This document shows, piece after piece, positions 7,098-16,471 of a stretch of DNA of 64,000 nt. Position numbers and translations under genes: made by a program. The notes under the pieces were generated by a model. It was not told where the DNA came from and did not search any database. It worked only from the letters and a program-made list of their open reading frames with translations. Every line of letters begins with the position of its first letter. The first letter of the stretch is position 1. Where the stretch lies: assembly GCF_003610295.1 (NCBI RefSeq), contig NZ_RAPV01000001.1, positions 5,394,001 to 5,458,000 of the forward strand, written 5' to 3'. The DNA is from Paraburkholderia sp. BL23I1N1. Lineage in GTDB: Bacteria; Pseudomonadota; Gammaproteobacteria; Burkholderiales; Burkholderiaceae.

Positions 7098-8816
7098 TCA
7101 ATTCGTCAGACTGGCCGTGATGGCGCTTTGCACGTTCGCCGCAGTGCCGTTGCGCCAGCGGGCGAGCACATGGCCGTCCGGGCTGATCAGATAAACGGTG
7201 CCCGGCGTCGCATCGAGCATCTCGTGCAAGCGTCCTGCCGGATCGATCACATGCGGGCTGGCGGCGCGCGGCGAATCGCCTGTGACCAGAGGGACTGCTT
7301 TGAACGGAATGCTGTGTTCGCCGAGCGCATGATGCAATTGTCGCCATGCTGCGTCTTGCGCCGCGTCCGTGCCGAAGCGAAGTGCGGTGAAGCATGGCCC
7401 AAGCAGATCGGTGAGATGGATATCGACCGCTACGCCATCGCACATGCGTTGCAGGCGGCACTCCGGCAGTACCGTGCCTGGCGCCGGACCCTTGGCGAAC
7501 GCGCCGGATGCAGCGGCCGCGACCCGGTTGAGCGGCGACTGGGCATACGCAATCGCATGGGTCTGCCGCGGATTGATCAGCGGCCGCACGGCGGGATGAT
7601 GCTCGGCCAGTCCGAGCACGGCCTTGCGCATCAGGTCGAATGCGAACGAGGGCGGTGCCATGAATTCCGTGCTCTTCATCCCGTAGCTCAGATTTTCACG
7701 CGCCGCGAAAACGCGCTCGTCGCTGTAGCTGTCGAGCAGACGCGCCGACGCAATGCCGTTGACCACGCAAGCGAGTTTCCAGCCGAGATTGTCTGCGTCG
7801 TCGATGCCGGAATTCGCCCCGCGCACCCCGAAAATCGGCACGAGATGCGCGGCATCGCCCGCGAACAGCACCGAGCCGTGGCGGTAGCGTTCGAGCGTCA
7901 AGGCGTTGGCCTTGTAGACCGTAATCCAGATCGGCGACCATTCGCCGGTTTCGCCCATCGAGTCGAGCACGCTCTGCACGCGTGGCATCACGTTGTCTGG
8001 CTGGATTGCGGCCTCGGGGTCTTCATCGTCGCGAAGCTGGTAGTCGATGCGCCAGACATTGTCGGGCTGCTTGTGCACCAGCACTGTGGAGCCGGGATTG
8101 GAGGGCGGATCGAAATAGGCGAGACGCTCGGTAGCGCGCGCGCTCTTCAGTTCGATATCGACGATGACGTAACGGCCCTCGTACGACGTGCCCGTGAGCT
8201 TGAGGCCGAGCGCCTCGCGGATCGTGCTGCGCCCGCCGTCGCATGCGACGACCCAATCCGCGTGCATGGTCCATGTGGTGTCGCCGGTGCTCAGGTTAAG
8301 CGTTGCGCCGACGGTGTCGTCGCCAAGATGCTGTTCGATCCCGGTCACGCGGGTTTGCCAGCGAATGTCGATCAGATCGGCGTGCTGTTCCACCTCATCG
8401 AGCAGCAACTGTTCGATCTGGTACTGCGCGATGTTGATCATCGGCGGCAGCGATTGCTCGTCATCCTGATGCATGTCGAAGCGGAACACTTCGGTATCGC
8501 GGTAGAAGCTGCGGCCGCCTGTCCACGGCAGGCCTTTTTGCAGGAAGCCGTGTACGACGCCCAGGCGTTTGAAAATCTCCAGGCTGCGCCGTGAAATACA
8601 GATTGCGCGGCTGCCGGTGCAAACGCCGTCGTCGGCTTCGATCAGCACCGAGCGCACGCCCTGGCGAGCGAGCGCCAGCGCCAGCGTCATGCCTACCGGA
8701 CCGCCACCGACGATCGCCACGGCGCGCCGCACGGGATCGTGCCCGTCGACCAGTGGCGGCACCACACCCGCATAGTGACGACGCGTGAAGGGATAGGGTT
8801 TGAAGCTGCGGCTCAT
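7098..8816 (-). CDS. FAD-dependent aromatic hydroxylase (MhpA/PheA-type monooxygenase)
   Basis: A 572-residue class A flavin monooxygenase. The ADP-binding motif VGGGPVG is at residues 36-42, and the second FAD motif GDAAHLVPIFGVRGANSG begins near residue 320 and leads into DDADNLGWKLA. The C-terminal 170 residues form the thioredoxin-like domain found in phenol- and 3-(3-hydroxyphenyl)propionate-type hydroxylases. ATG 8816 was chosen because AGGAGA lies just upstream; an in-frame start at 8837 lacks such a site. It hydroxylates a phenolic substrate with NAD(P)H and O2; the substrate is unknown. It is the first gene of a two-gene operon with the small protein at 6908. Confidence 0.88.
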   Translation of the reverse strand: MSRSFKPYPFTRRHYAGVVPPLVDGHDPVRRAVAIVGGGPVGMTLALALARQGVRSVLIEADDGVCTGSRAICISRRSLEIFKRLGVVHGFLQKGLPWTGGRSFYRDTEVFRFDMHQDDEQSLPPMINIAQYQIEQLLLDEVEQHADLIDIRWQTRVTGIEQHLGDDTVGATLNLSTGDTTWTMHADWVVACDGGRSTIREALGLKLTGTSYEGRYVIVDIELKSARATERLAYFDPPSNPGSTVLVHKQPDNVWRIDYQLRDDEDPEAAIQPDNVMPRVQSVLDSMGETGEWSPIWITVYKANALTLERYRHGSVLFAGDAAHLVPIFGVRGANSGIDDADNLGWKLACVVNGIASARLLDSYSDERVFAARENLSYGMKSTEFMAPPSFAFDLMRKAVLGLAEHHPAVRPLINPRQTHAIAYAQSPLNRVAAAASGAFAKGPAPGTVLPECRLQRMCDGVAVDIHLTDLLGPCFTALRFGTDAAQDAAWRQLHHALGEHSIPFKAVPLVTGDSPRAASPHVIDPAGRLHEMLDATPGTVYLISPDGHVLARWRNGTAANVQSAITASLTN

Positions 8817-8968
8817 GCGTGTCTCCTGGATCTTCAATGCCGATGGATTGCCCGCCGGGGCCTGAGAGCGCTCTAAAAGCGGTGCGAATCGATAGGGGAA
8901 GTATGAAGGAGGACTGGCGCGCGCCTGTCCTCATTTTGGGTACAGCGCGCTCGCGCTCCACACATGAA

Positions 8969-9002
8969 AAAGCCGCAAGGCGCGTCAGCACCTCACGGCT
9001 TT
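8969..9002 (-). terminator. Terminator after the AI-2E family permease
   Basis: On the minus strand AAAGCCG and CGGCTTT form a stem that also contains AGG/CCT and GCGC pairing, followed by a T run (CGGCTTTTTC). It lies 35-68 bp past the permease stop codon. It may also act on the plus strand, where CGGCTTTCTT follows. Confidence 0.7.
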
Positions 9003-9036
9003 CTTATTCGATCAGGCAGGGATTGCGCGGACTAGC

Positions 9037-10989
9037 TCAATCCGCCCCGGCCGCATGCGAAGGCTGGCGCGCGTGCTGCACGCTCGCCGCCACCTGGCAT
9101 TGCTCGATCATTGCGCGGAACGTCGGCGCTGCCTGCGAAGCGCCGGTCGCGCCCGTTTCCGGGCCGTCTTCGGGCGCGCCGCCGACGCCGACCACCAGCG
9201 TCGCCCTGGGCCGCCATTCCCGCGTGCGCCGCAGCATATTGCGCAGGTACGGCGGCGACTCCGGCGCATCGAGCGTGACGATGCAGATGATGGACGCGTC
9301 CTTGAAGCTCGATTCGCCGGTATGCGCGCTGCGATAACCGGAGTGCGTGGCCATCATCGGCGTGAATCCCTGGCGGCCGAGCAGTTGCACGGCGATCGCG
9401 CTGGTGACTTCGTCGAACGCGCCGCGTCCGGGCACGCACAGCACCGACGTCTTGACGGTGTCATGGCGCAGCGACGGGCGGGCCGGAATGTGCCCGTCGT
9501 GCCGCTCCGAAAGATCGGCGGACGCCGAAGCCAGTATCGCCCCGGCGGCTTCGCCCGGGTCCGTGCGCGGCAGACGATCCGGCAGTCCGTCGGCGATCTC
9601 CAGGTTTTCGACGATATCGACCAAGGCATCATTGATTCGCGCCAACTGCTCGGGCATCAACACCCCGCGCATCGCATCGTTGCGTGCGAGCTTGAGTCCC
9701 TCCAGCGCGACCTTGTCGTAGTAATCGATCAGCGACATCTCGCGCAGCAGGCGCTCGGCCTGCACGATGGCTTCATGCGGATCGTCCGCCAGAATCCGCT
9801 GATAGAAAGTCTGCGCGGGTGTTAGCGCGGGCTGATCGCCCAGCAGCACCGTGAGAAAGTTCAGACGGTCGGCGTAGCGGCCCAGCGTGACGACGCACAG
9901 CGTGAGCGGCGTGGACAGCACGAGGCCGACCGGCCCCCACAGCCAGCTCCAGAAAATCGCCGCCACCACCACCGCCAGCGGCGACAGCCCCGAGCGATGC
10001 CCGTATAGCAGCGGCTCGGCGATCTGGCCGGCCACCACGTCGACGACGATAAACAGGATCAGCGTATAGACCGCCATGGTCCATTGAGGCTGGATGGCGG
10101 CGGCGAGAAACACGGCAAGAATCGCGGCGATCCAGATGCCGATGTACGGCACGAAACGCAGCAACGCGGCAATCACGCCGAACAGCAGCGCCCCCGGCAC
10201 GCCGATGATCGCGAGCCCAATGGCGATGGCTCCGCCCGCGCTGACGTTCACGCCCAGTTGCGCGACGAAATAGCGGCTCAGCCGCCCGGCGGCGTCGTTG
10301 ATCGCGGTGGTGGTGCGGTGCAGATCGCGCGAACCGAACAGACTGATCAAACGGTCGCGCAGGTCTTCGCGTTGCAACAGGATGAAGATTGTGACGACCA
10401 GCACGATGAAGGTGGTCTCGATCGGCGCGATCGCCGGCGACAGCGCGCGTTGCGCGAGTTGCATCGGCGTGGGCGAGGGCTCGTGCACTTCGACGGGCGT
10501 TGGCACGGCGGGCGCATTACGCGCCGCGCGCCCGGTGAGGCGCGGCGGGCTCGGCTTGCTGGGCGCGACGCGCTGCAGCGTGGCGGCGGCGCGGCTCATT
10601 AGCGAATCGGCCCGGCCGACGGTTTTCTCCTGCACCGTCTCGATCTTTTGCTCGATGGCCTCCTGATACTGCGGCAGGTCGCCCGCCAGTTGCACCAGTT
10701 GCGCCCCGATCAGGCCGCCGACCGCCAGCAAGGTGGCGAGGGCGAACAGCACGGCGATAAAAATCGACGGCAACTGACCCATGTGAAAGCGCCGCAACGC
10801 CTGCACCAGCGGCGCGAGCAGAAAGCTGAGCAGCACGGAGAGCGTGATCGGGATCAACACCTCACGGCCGAAGTACAGTGCGCAGACCACCACCACGCCG
10901 GTGATGATCGAGGCCAAACCATGCAGACTCGGCGTGCCCGGCGGGTATACGCGGTTCGGCCGCTCATGCGGCGGTAACGATATTTTCAT
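9037..10989 (-). CDS. AI-2E family (PerM-type) permease with C-terminal soluble domain
   Basis: A 650-residue protein. Residues about 20-100 and 190-375 hold some eight membrane segments in the AI-2E exporter family order. A hydrophilic proline-rich insert (about 110-175) separates the two halves. After the membrane part comes roughly 270 soluble residues: a helical stretch, then from about 505 an alternating beta-alpha domain (TSVLCVPGRGAFDEVTSAIA and similar). Family members are usually 340-400 residues, so the tail is an addition. ATG 10989 has GAGAAG upstream. The substrate is unknown; several homologues are sodium/proton antiporters and not autoinducer exporters. Confidence 0.85.
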   Translation of the reverse strand: MKISLPPHERPNRVYPPGTPSLHGLASIITGVVVVCALYFGREVLIPITLSVLLSFLLAPLVQALRRFHMGQLPSIFIAVLFALATLLAVGGLIGAQLVQLAGDLPQYQEAIEQKIETVQEKTVGRADSLMSRAAATLQRVAPSKPSPPRLTGRAARNAPAVPTPVEVHEPSPTPMQLAQRALSPAIAPIETTFIVLVVTIFILLQREDLRDRLISLFGSRDLHRTTTAINDAAGRLSRYFVAQLGVNVSAGGAIAIGLAIIGVPGALLFGVIAALLRFVPYIGIWIAAILAVFLAAAIQPQWTMAVYTLILFIVVDVVAGQIAEPLLYGHRSGLSPLAVVVAAIFWSWLWGPVGLVLSTPLTLCVVTLGRYADRLNFLTVLLGDQPALTPAQTFYQRILADDPHEAIVQAERLLREMSLIDYYDKVALEGLKLARNDAMRGVLMPEQLARINDALVDIVENLEIADGLPDRLPRTDPGEAAGAILASASADLSERHDGHIPARPSLRHDTVKTSVLCVPGRGAFDEVTSAIAVQLLGRQGFTPMMATHSGYRSAHTGESSFKDASIICIVTLDAPESPPYLRNMLRRTREWRPRATLVVGVGGAPEDGPETGATGASQAAPTFRAMIEQCQVAASVQHARQPSHAAGAD

Positions 10990-11127
10990 GAACACACTTC
11001 TCGATGTGGTGGCGCTGTCGCTTTGATTGAGGGCACGCGCGAACGGAACGGCGGCGCTCAGGTAAAGCGCCTGAGCAATTCATATGCCCGGATTGTAGGC
11101 GCTTTGGCGTGTGGCGGTCCGTATCCC

Positions 11128-12408
11128 TTAGCCCATGTGCAAACGCAGCAGTTCAAACAGCCGCGAACTCGCATACAGCAGCAAACCGATAAAGCCGCCC
11201 ACAATCGTTCCGTTGATGCGGATGTACTGCAAATCCTTGCCGATGGTCAGCTCGATCTGGCGTGACATGTCGCGCGCGTCCCAGTTCTTCACTGTATCGC
11301 TGATGTGGCGGGTGAGGAACTGGGCGAAATCCGGAGCCATGGCGCGTGCCGCTTCTTCCAGATGATCGTTCAGCGACTGACGCAGCGCGGGGTCGTGCGC
11401 CAGTTCGCGGCCTACCCATTGGCCCATCGCCATCACTCTGGCGTGCAGGGCCGAGTCGCTGCTTTGCAGATCGCGCTTGAGCCACGCGCGCAATTCGCCC
11501 CACATGTCCTTCACGTACGTGCTCAGCGCTTCGCCTTCCACCAGATACCGCTTCAGCTCCTCGCCTTTCTGCAGGAACGCCGGATCGCTTTTGAGTTTGA
11601 CGATCAGCTTCTGCGCAGCATCGTCGAATTTCTGGCGCAGCTGATGCGTGGGGTTCTCGCTGATCTGCTCCAGCATCCGGTTCACCGCATTGGCGATCGC
11701 CTCGGCGCCTTTTTCGCCGAGCCACGCCGACGGCAGGATCATCTCCATCTTCGGATATTCGCTCTTCACCCACTCGACAATGCGCTCTGCGATAAACTCG
11801 CGCGCCTGCGGTTCGCGCAGCAGTGCGACGACCTGTTCGATGCCGGCGTCGAGCAGTTCCTGATGACGGCCGTCTTTGGTGAGCGTGTCGAGAATCGCGC
11901 CCATGGATTGCGACAGATCGACTTTGGCCAGCACGTCGCGCAACGCGTCCTTGATGAAGACCTGGATGCGCACGTCGTCGGTCAATTCGAGAATGCCGCT
12001 CGTCAGTTTGACCACGTAGTCGCCCAGGCGCGCGGTATTGGCCGGCTGGGTCAGCCAGCCGGTGATGCTTTGCGCCAGGTCGTGTTTCTGGATCAGCCCG
12101 ACCAGCGACGGCACGTCCAGAAACTTGTCCTGCACGAACACGGCGAGGTTCTCGGCGATCTTGTGCTTGTTCTTCGGAATGATTGCTGTGTGCGCAGAGA
12201 CGATCGGGATCGGCACACGGCGAAACAGCGCGACCACGGCGAACCAGTCGGCGAGCGCGCCGACCATGGCGGCTTCGGCGATTGCCTTGATGCCGTCTAC
12301 CCAGATGCCGCGCGGCATGAAAGCCGTGACGACGAAAACGCAGGCGGCGGCCGCCAGCAACAGCAACGGGGTGCGCTTGGCCTTCTTCAGTTCGGTCTCT
12401 TTGTTCAT
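11128..12408 (-). CDS. DUF445 family membrane protein (YjiN-like)
   Basis: About 426 residues. One N-terminal membrane helix (LLLLAAAACVFVVTAFMP), a second hydrophobic part around GALADWFAVVALFRRVPIP, the family hallmark, a long helical region probably outside the membrane, and a final helix at GTIVGGFIGLLLYASS. This is the standard DUF445 arrangement, a protein anchored at both ends. ATG 12408 gives MNKETELKKAKRTP; the frame continues upstream without a ribosome site. The function of the family is not known. It is divergent from the nuclease pair that starts at 12679. Confidence 0.85.
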   Translation of the reverse strand: MNKETELKKAKRTPLLLLAAAACVFVVTAFMPRGIWVDGIKAIAEAAMVGALADWFAVVALFRRVPIPIVSAHTAIIPKNKHKIAENLAVFVQDKFLDVPSLVGLIQKHDLAQSITGWLTQPANTARLGDYVVKLTSGILELTDDVRIQVFIKDALRDVLAKVDLSQSMGAILDTLTKDGRHQELLDAGIEQVVALLREPQAREFIAERIVEWVKSEYPKMEMILPSAWLGEKGAEAIANAVNRMLEQISENPTHQLRQKFDDAAQKLIVKLKSDPAFLQKGEELKRYLVEGEALSTYVKDMWGELRAWLKRDLQSSDSALHARVMAMGQWVGRELAHDPALRQSLNDHLEEAARAMAPDFAQFLTRHISDTVKNWDARDMSRQIELTIGKDLQYIRINGTIVGGFIGLLLYASSRLFELLRLHMG

Positions 12409-12517
12409 CGGCAGCAGGGCAGCGGGGTTCAAGTCGATTGAAATGGTGCGGTGCGATTGGCGGGGTCGTCCGGAAACGCGAGTGTAGCGCCGCTGTTGCG
12501 GCCGTGTGGCGCCGGCT

Positions 12518-12536
12518 TGGGACATTCTTTGTCCCA
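12518..12536. promoter_or_regulatory. Perfect inverted repeat between DUF445 and the nuclease operon
   Basis: TGGGACA (12518-12524), five-base spacer TTCTT, TGTCCCA (12530-12536). Seven-base perfect arms with a five-base spacer look like a dimeric regulator operator, and it lies in the 270-bp divergent gap, 110 bp before DUF445 and 143 bp before the nuclease gene. There is no T run, so it is not a terminator. The regulator is unknown. Confidence 0.5.
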
Positions 12537-12678
12537 CTGGCGCGGTAACATCTGCGGTTAGACTGCGGGGCGATGCTTGGGTGAGTGCTTAAAGAATGCT
12601 GGGCGAATCTCGAATGCGCGCTGAATAAGTGCCGAACAACCGTTGAGTGACGATGCAATTGAATGGAATGGAGGCACA

Positions 12679-13821
12679 GTGATCAGGTTTCTGCACACCG
12701 CGGACTGGCAGATAGGGACGCAATTCGGCCAGTTCGAGCCGGATGAAGCCGCGCACCTTGCGCAAGCGCGCTTCGACACCGTGCGCCGGATCGCTGAGGA
12801 AGCGGCGGCGCGCAAGGTCGACGCCGTGCTGGTCGCGGGCGACGTATTCGACCTGCAGACCGTTTCGGACACGGTGATCCGCCGCCTGTTCGGCGCGCTG
12901 CAGGCGTTTTCCGGGCCGTGGATCATGCTGCCGGGCAATCACGACGCCGCGCTGGTCGAGAGCGTGTGGACCCGTGCGCAGCGCCTGAACTGCATCGCGC
13001 CGAACGTGCGGGTGGTGCTCGAACCCGGCGTGGTGACGCTCGACGCCTGCCAATGCGCGTTGCTCTGCGCGCCGCTCACGCAGCGTATTACTTACGACGA
13101 CACAACCGGTTTCTTCGACACCACGGAGACGCCGAACGGCTATCACCGCATCGGGCTCGCGCATGGCAGCGTGAGCGGGATTCTGCAGGAGGGCATCGAT
13201 TCGTCGAATCCGATTGCGCCGACGCGTGCCGCGAGTGCGCGTCTGGACTACCTCGCGCTTGGCGACTGGCATGGCCATCTGCGTGTGGACGAGCGCACCT
13301 GGTACGCCGGCACGCATGAGCAGGACCGTTTTCGCGCCAACGATCCGGGCTTCATGCTCGACGTGACGCTAACCGCGCCCGGCGCCGTGCCGGCAGTCGA
13401 AGCGGTGCGGGTGGGTAAATATCAATGGCATCGCTGGGAAGAGACGATCTCGGTGCCGACCGATGTGGATTCGCTCAAGACGCGCCTCAGCGCATTGAGC
13501 AGTCACGACGTGCTGCGGGTCACCGTCAGCGGCACGACCGCACTGGCCGAGGCCGAAGCGATTCACGTCGCGGTGGAAGAAACCCGCGCGCGGGTGCGGG
13601 CGCTACGCGTCGATCTGAGTGGCCTGCAGGTGCTGCCCACTGCCGACGACCTCGCCGAACTCGGCGCGCAAAGCGGCTACCTCGCGAAAGTGGTGGCGCG
13701 CTTGCGTGGTCTGCAGGAGGACCCGCAGTCCGATCCGCAACAAGTCAAGCGGGCGGCGGAGGCGTTGTTGCTCCTCGCGCGTTTTCAACGTGAACTGCCG
13801 CGCGAAGCGAGGTCCGCATGA
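12679..13821 (+). CDS. SbcD/YhaO-like metallophosphoesterase (DNA repair exonuclease subunit)
   Basis: About 380 residues from GTG 12679, preceded by GGAGG; an in-frame ATG at 12643 lacks such a site. Phosphoesterase motifs: HTADWQIG (D9), AGDVFD (D55), PGNHD (N87, H88), AHGS (H162) and GDWHGH (H198, H200). In Mre11/SbcD motif I is D-x-H; here the histidine is Q11. The stop overlaps the next start by 4 bp (ATGA), so it is translationally coupled to the ATPase. The pair should act together on DNA ends in the cytosol, as SbcCD or B. subtilis YhaO/YhaN do. Confidence 0.85.
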   Translation: MIRFLHTADWQIGTQFGQFEPDEAAHLAQARFDTVRRIAEEAAARKVDAVLVAGDVFDLQTVSDTVIRRLFGALQAFSGPWIMLPGNHDAALVESVWTRAQRLNCIAPNVRVVLEPGVVTLDACQCALLCAPLTQRITYDDTTGFFDTTETPNGYHRIGLAHGSVSGILQEGIDSSNPIAPTRAASARLDYLALGDWHGHLRVDERTWYAGTHEQDRFRANDPGFMLDVTLTAPGAVPAVEAVRVGKYQWHRWEETISVPTDVDSLKTRLSALSSHDVLRVTVSGTTALAEAEAIHVAVEETRARVRALRVDLSGLQVLPTADDLAELGAQSGYLAKVVARLRGLQEDPQSDPQQVKRAAEALLLLARFQRELPREARSA

Positions 13822-16442
13822 AGCTGGAACGTATCGCGATTCAGGAGTTCAAGCAGTTCGCCGGCCGGCTCGTGATCGACGATCTGGAGCCCGGGCTCAA
13901 CCTGTTCACCGGTCCGAACGAGGCTGGCAAGAGCACGATTGCCGAAGCTGTGCGAGCGGTGTTCCTCGAACGCTACAAGGCTTCGCATCTGAAAGATCTG
14001 CTGCCGTGGGGCAAGGCGAGCGGTCAGCCTTCGGTTGAAGTGACGTTCGAGATGGACGGCACGGCGTGCAGGCTGTCGAAGCAGTTTGTCACCCGGCAGC
14101 GCTGCGAGCTGAAAATCGGCCAGGCGGTGTTCGGCGAAGATGAAGCCGAAGACAAGCTCGCCGCGTTGCTCGGTTTTTCGCGTGCCGCGCGTGGGCCGCT
14201 GAAGGCAGAAAACGCTGGCGTTCCCGGTTTGTTGTGGGTGCAACAAGGCGATACGCAGGAAGTGCGCGACTCCACGGGGCACGCGGCGCAGTATCTGCGC
14301 GATGCGCTTTCGCAGCTCTCGGGCAGCAGCGAATCCGGGGGCGAGGACGCGCTGATCGCCGCCGTGCAGCGCGAGCTTCGGCAACTGCTCACGGCGCGCA
14401 CGCAGAAGTCCACCGGGCCGCTGGCCGAAGCCGAACAGGCGCTGGCGGCGCTGATTGTCGAGCGTGACGAGCTGGAGCAGCAGCGCCAGCAGTTCGACGA
14501 GAACATCGTGCGCCTCGCCGCGCAGCAGCAAGCCTTCGACGACGCACAAAGCAAGCGCGCCTGGGAGCTTCATGAGCAGAAAGCCGTGCAGGCGCAACAG
14601 CGCGCCGATGCCGCGGCGGAACTCGAACGTAGTCTTCAGACGCTTGCGAAGTCGCTGCAATTGAGCGAGGCGGAACAGGCGCTTTCCTTGCAGCAGGAAC
14701 AGACTGCGAACGAGCTCGAAGCGGCCGTGGCTCGGGAGCGGCAGCAACTCGACGCCGCGCGAGCCAACGTGTCGGTGGTACAGAGTGAACATGCGCAGGC
14801 CCAGGCGAGCGTCGTGCAATTCGAACAGGCATACGCCGACGCCAGCCGCGCGCTCGAACTGGCGAATGCCGCGGTGACCGCGGGCGATTTGCGCAGTCAG
14901 ATAGCGCTGCACCGCACGGAGAGCGAGCGGCTTGAAACGGCGATCTCAGACGCCGGCAAGGCAAACGACGCCGTGCTTGAAGCGACGCGCGCCGCCGCGG
15001 CGGTCGAAATCGACGCGGCACAACTGAAGCAACTCCAATCGCTCGATGCGGAATTGACCGTACTGCGCGCGCGGACTGAGGCGGCGATGACGCGCATCGA
15101 ATATCGGCTGAACGGCGCGATTACCGTCGGCGATGCGAAGATCAGCGGCGAGGGCGTGCTGCGGCTCGATGAGGAGAAGCTGGTCGGTCTTGGCGAGCTC
15201 GGCGAATTGCGCGTCATTCCGGGTGTTTCCGATCTGCCGGCACAGTTGTCCGAACTGGCGTCGCTCGAAGCCCGGCATGCGCAGGTGTTGCAGGCGCTGG
15301 GCGTGGCGTCGTTGGGCGAGGCCGAGGCGAGGCATGAGCAGTGGAAGGCGCTGGTCGCGCAGCAGAAAAGCCAGGCGAAGATTCTTGAGGTGCATGCGCC
15401 GCAAGGCATCGACGCGCTGCGTGCTGCGTTGGCTTCCGCTGCCGCGCGGCTGCAAACATCGAATGAGCGCCTGGCTCTATTGCCGGACGTGTCCGCAGCG
15501 CCTCCGCTCGACGAGGCTCGCCGCAACGCCGATATCGCGCGCGATGCGGTGGAAGCCGCCAGAAAAGTGCTGACGCAGGCGGCGGAAAGCAAATCCACCG
15601 CCACGGCGACGACAGAATCACTCGCCGGTCAGTTGCAGCGGAAGGAAGCCCAACTCGGCGACGAAGCGTTTCGCCGCAACCGTGCGCAGTGGCAGACGAA
15701 AATCGTTGAGCAGCGAATGCAGGTTGAGGCGCTGAAAAAACAACTGGGAGGAAGGGCGCGTGAACTGGAAGCGGCGCGTCTCGACGACCCGGCTGCCGAA
15801 GCGAAACGCTATCGTGCGTCGGCAGAACTTGCGCGCAACGAACAGCACGAGCGGCAGGTGCGGATCGCGCAATTGCGCAGTCAACTTGAGACGGTGGGCG
15901 CTTCGGGGCTTGGAGAACGTCTCGCTTCGGTGAAAGCTTCAGTCGAACAGGCCACGCGCCGCAAGGACGAACTCAGCTTGCGGGCGAGCGCGTTGAGTCT
16001 GCTCGACGAAGTACTCGTCGACGAACGCGACGCGGCGGTGGCGCAATTGCGTGCGCCACTGACCGAGCGCCTTGGGCACTACCTGAAGCGGATTTTCCCG
16101 CAGTCGACGATTGCGCTCGGCGACGATCTGAGTCCCGCGACGCTGGATCGTTATGGTCGCGCGGATACGCTCGATGTATTGAGCTTCGGTACGCGGGAGC
16201 AACTGGGTATCTTGACGCGGCTGGCGTATGCGGACCTGTTGAAGGCATCGGGCCGCCCGACCTTGCTGATGCTCGACGATGCCGCCGTGCATACCGATGC
16301 CGCACGGCGCGATGCGATCAAACGCGCGCTGATCGATGCGGCTACGCGACACCAGATTCTGGTGTTCACGTGCCATCCGGAGCTTTGGGACGATCTGGGT
16401 GTCAGGCAGCGGGCGATTGAGGATTTGAAGGTGGCGGCGTAG
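13818..16442 (+). CDS. SbcC/YhaN-like SMC-family ATPase
   Basis: An 874-residue protein with split ABC ATPase ends and a long coiled coil. Walker A GPNEAGKST is at residues 32-40; the signature-like motif SFGTREQ starts near 789; Walker B LLMLDD ends at D820-D821, with Asp in place of the common Glu, as in YhaN-type proteins. Coiled coil runs about 190-420 and 480-740. The middle carries no CxxC zinc hook; residues about 424-475 (RIEYRLNGAITVGDAKISGE and onward) look beta-rich and may replace it as hinge. Translationally coupled to the phosphoesterase at 12679. Role in DNA repair or in cleavage of foreign DNA is inference. Confidence 0.85.
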   Translation: MKLERIAIQEFKQFAGRLVIDDLEPGLNLFTGPNEAGKSTIAEAVRAVFLERYKASHLKDLLPWGKASGQPSVEVTFEMDGTACRLSKQFVTRQRCELKIGQAVFGEDEAEDKLAALLGFSRAARGPLKAENAGVPGLLWVQQGDTQEVRDSTGHAAQYLRDALSQLSGSSESGGEDALIAAVQRELRQLLTARTQKSTGPLAEAEQALAALIVERDELEQQRQQFDENIVRLAAQQQAFDDAQSKRAWELHEQKAVQAQQRADAAAELERSLQTLAKSLQLSEAEQALSLQQEQTANELEAAVARERQQLDAARANVSVVQSEHAQAQASVVQFEQAYADASRALELANAAVTAGDLRSQIALHRTESERLETAISDAGKANDAVLEATRAAAAVEIDAAQLKQLQSLDAELTVLRARTEAAMTRIEYRLNGAITVGDAKISGEGVLRLDEEKLVGLGELGELRVIPGVSDLPAQLSELASLEARHAQVLQALGVASLGEAEARHEQWKALVAQQKSQAKILEVHAPQGIDALRAALASAAARLQTSNERLALLPDVSAAPPLDEARRNADIARDAVEAARKVLTQAAESKSTATATTESLAGQLQRKEAQLGDEAFRRNRAQWQTKIVEQRMQVEALKKQLGGRARELEAARLDDPAAEAKRYRASAELARNEQHERQVRIAQLRSQLETVGASGLGERLASVKASVEQATRRKDELSLRASALSLLDEVLVDERDAAVAQLRAPLTERLGHYLKRIFPQSTIALGDDLSPATLDRYGRADTLDVLSFGTREQLGILTRLAYADLLKASGRPTLLMLDDAAVHTDAARRDAIKRALIDAATRHQILVFTCHPELWDDLGVRQRAIEDLKVAA

Positions 16443-16471
16443 CGGGCTTGTGTGCCGTTGCAGCTAACGGC

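Noticed and set aside
7077..8594. A 505-codon open frame on the plus strand opposite the FAD hydroxylase
   Set aside because: It is antisense to a gene with clear FAD motifs; its product is rich in Arg, His and Ala without domain structure, as is common for shadows in GC-rich DNA.
11305..12441. A 378-codon plus-strand frame opposite DUF445
   Set aside because: Shadow frame; DUF445 features are on the minus strand.
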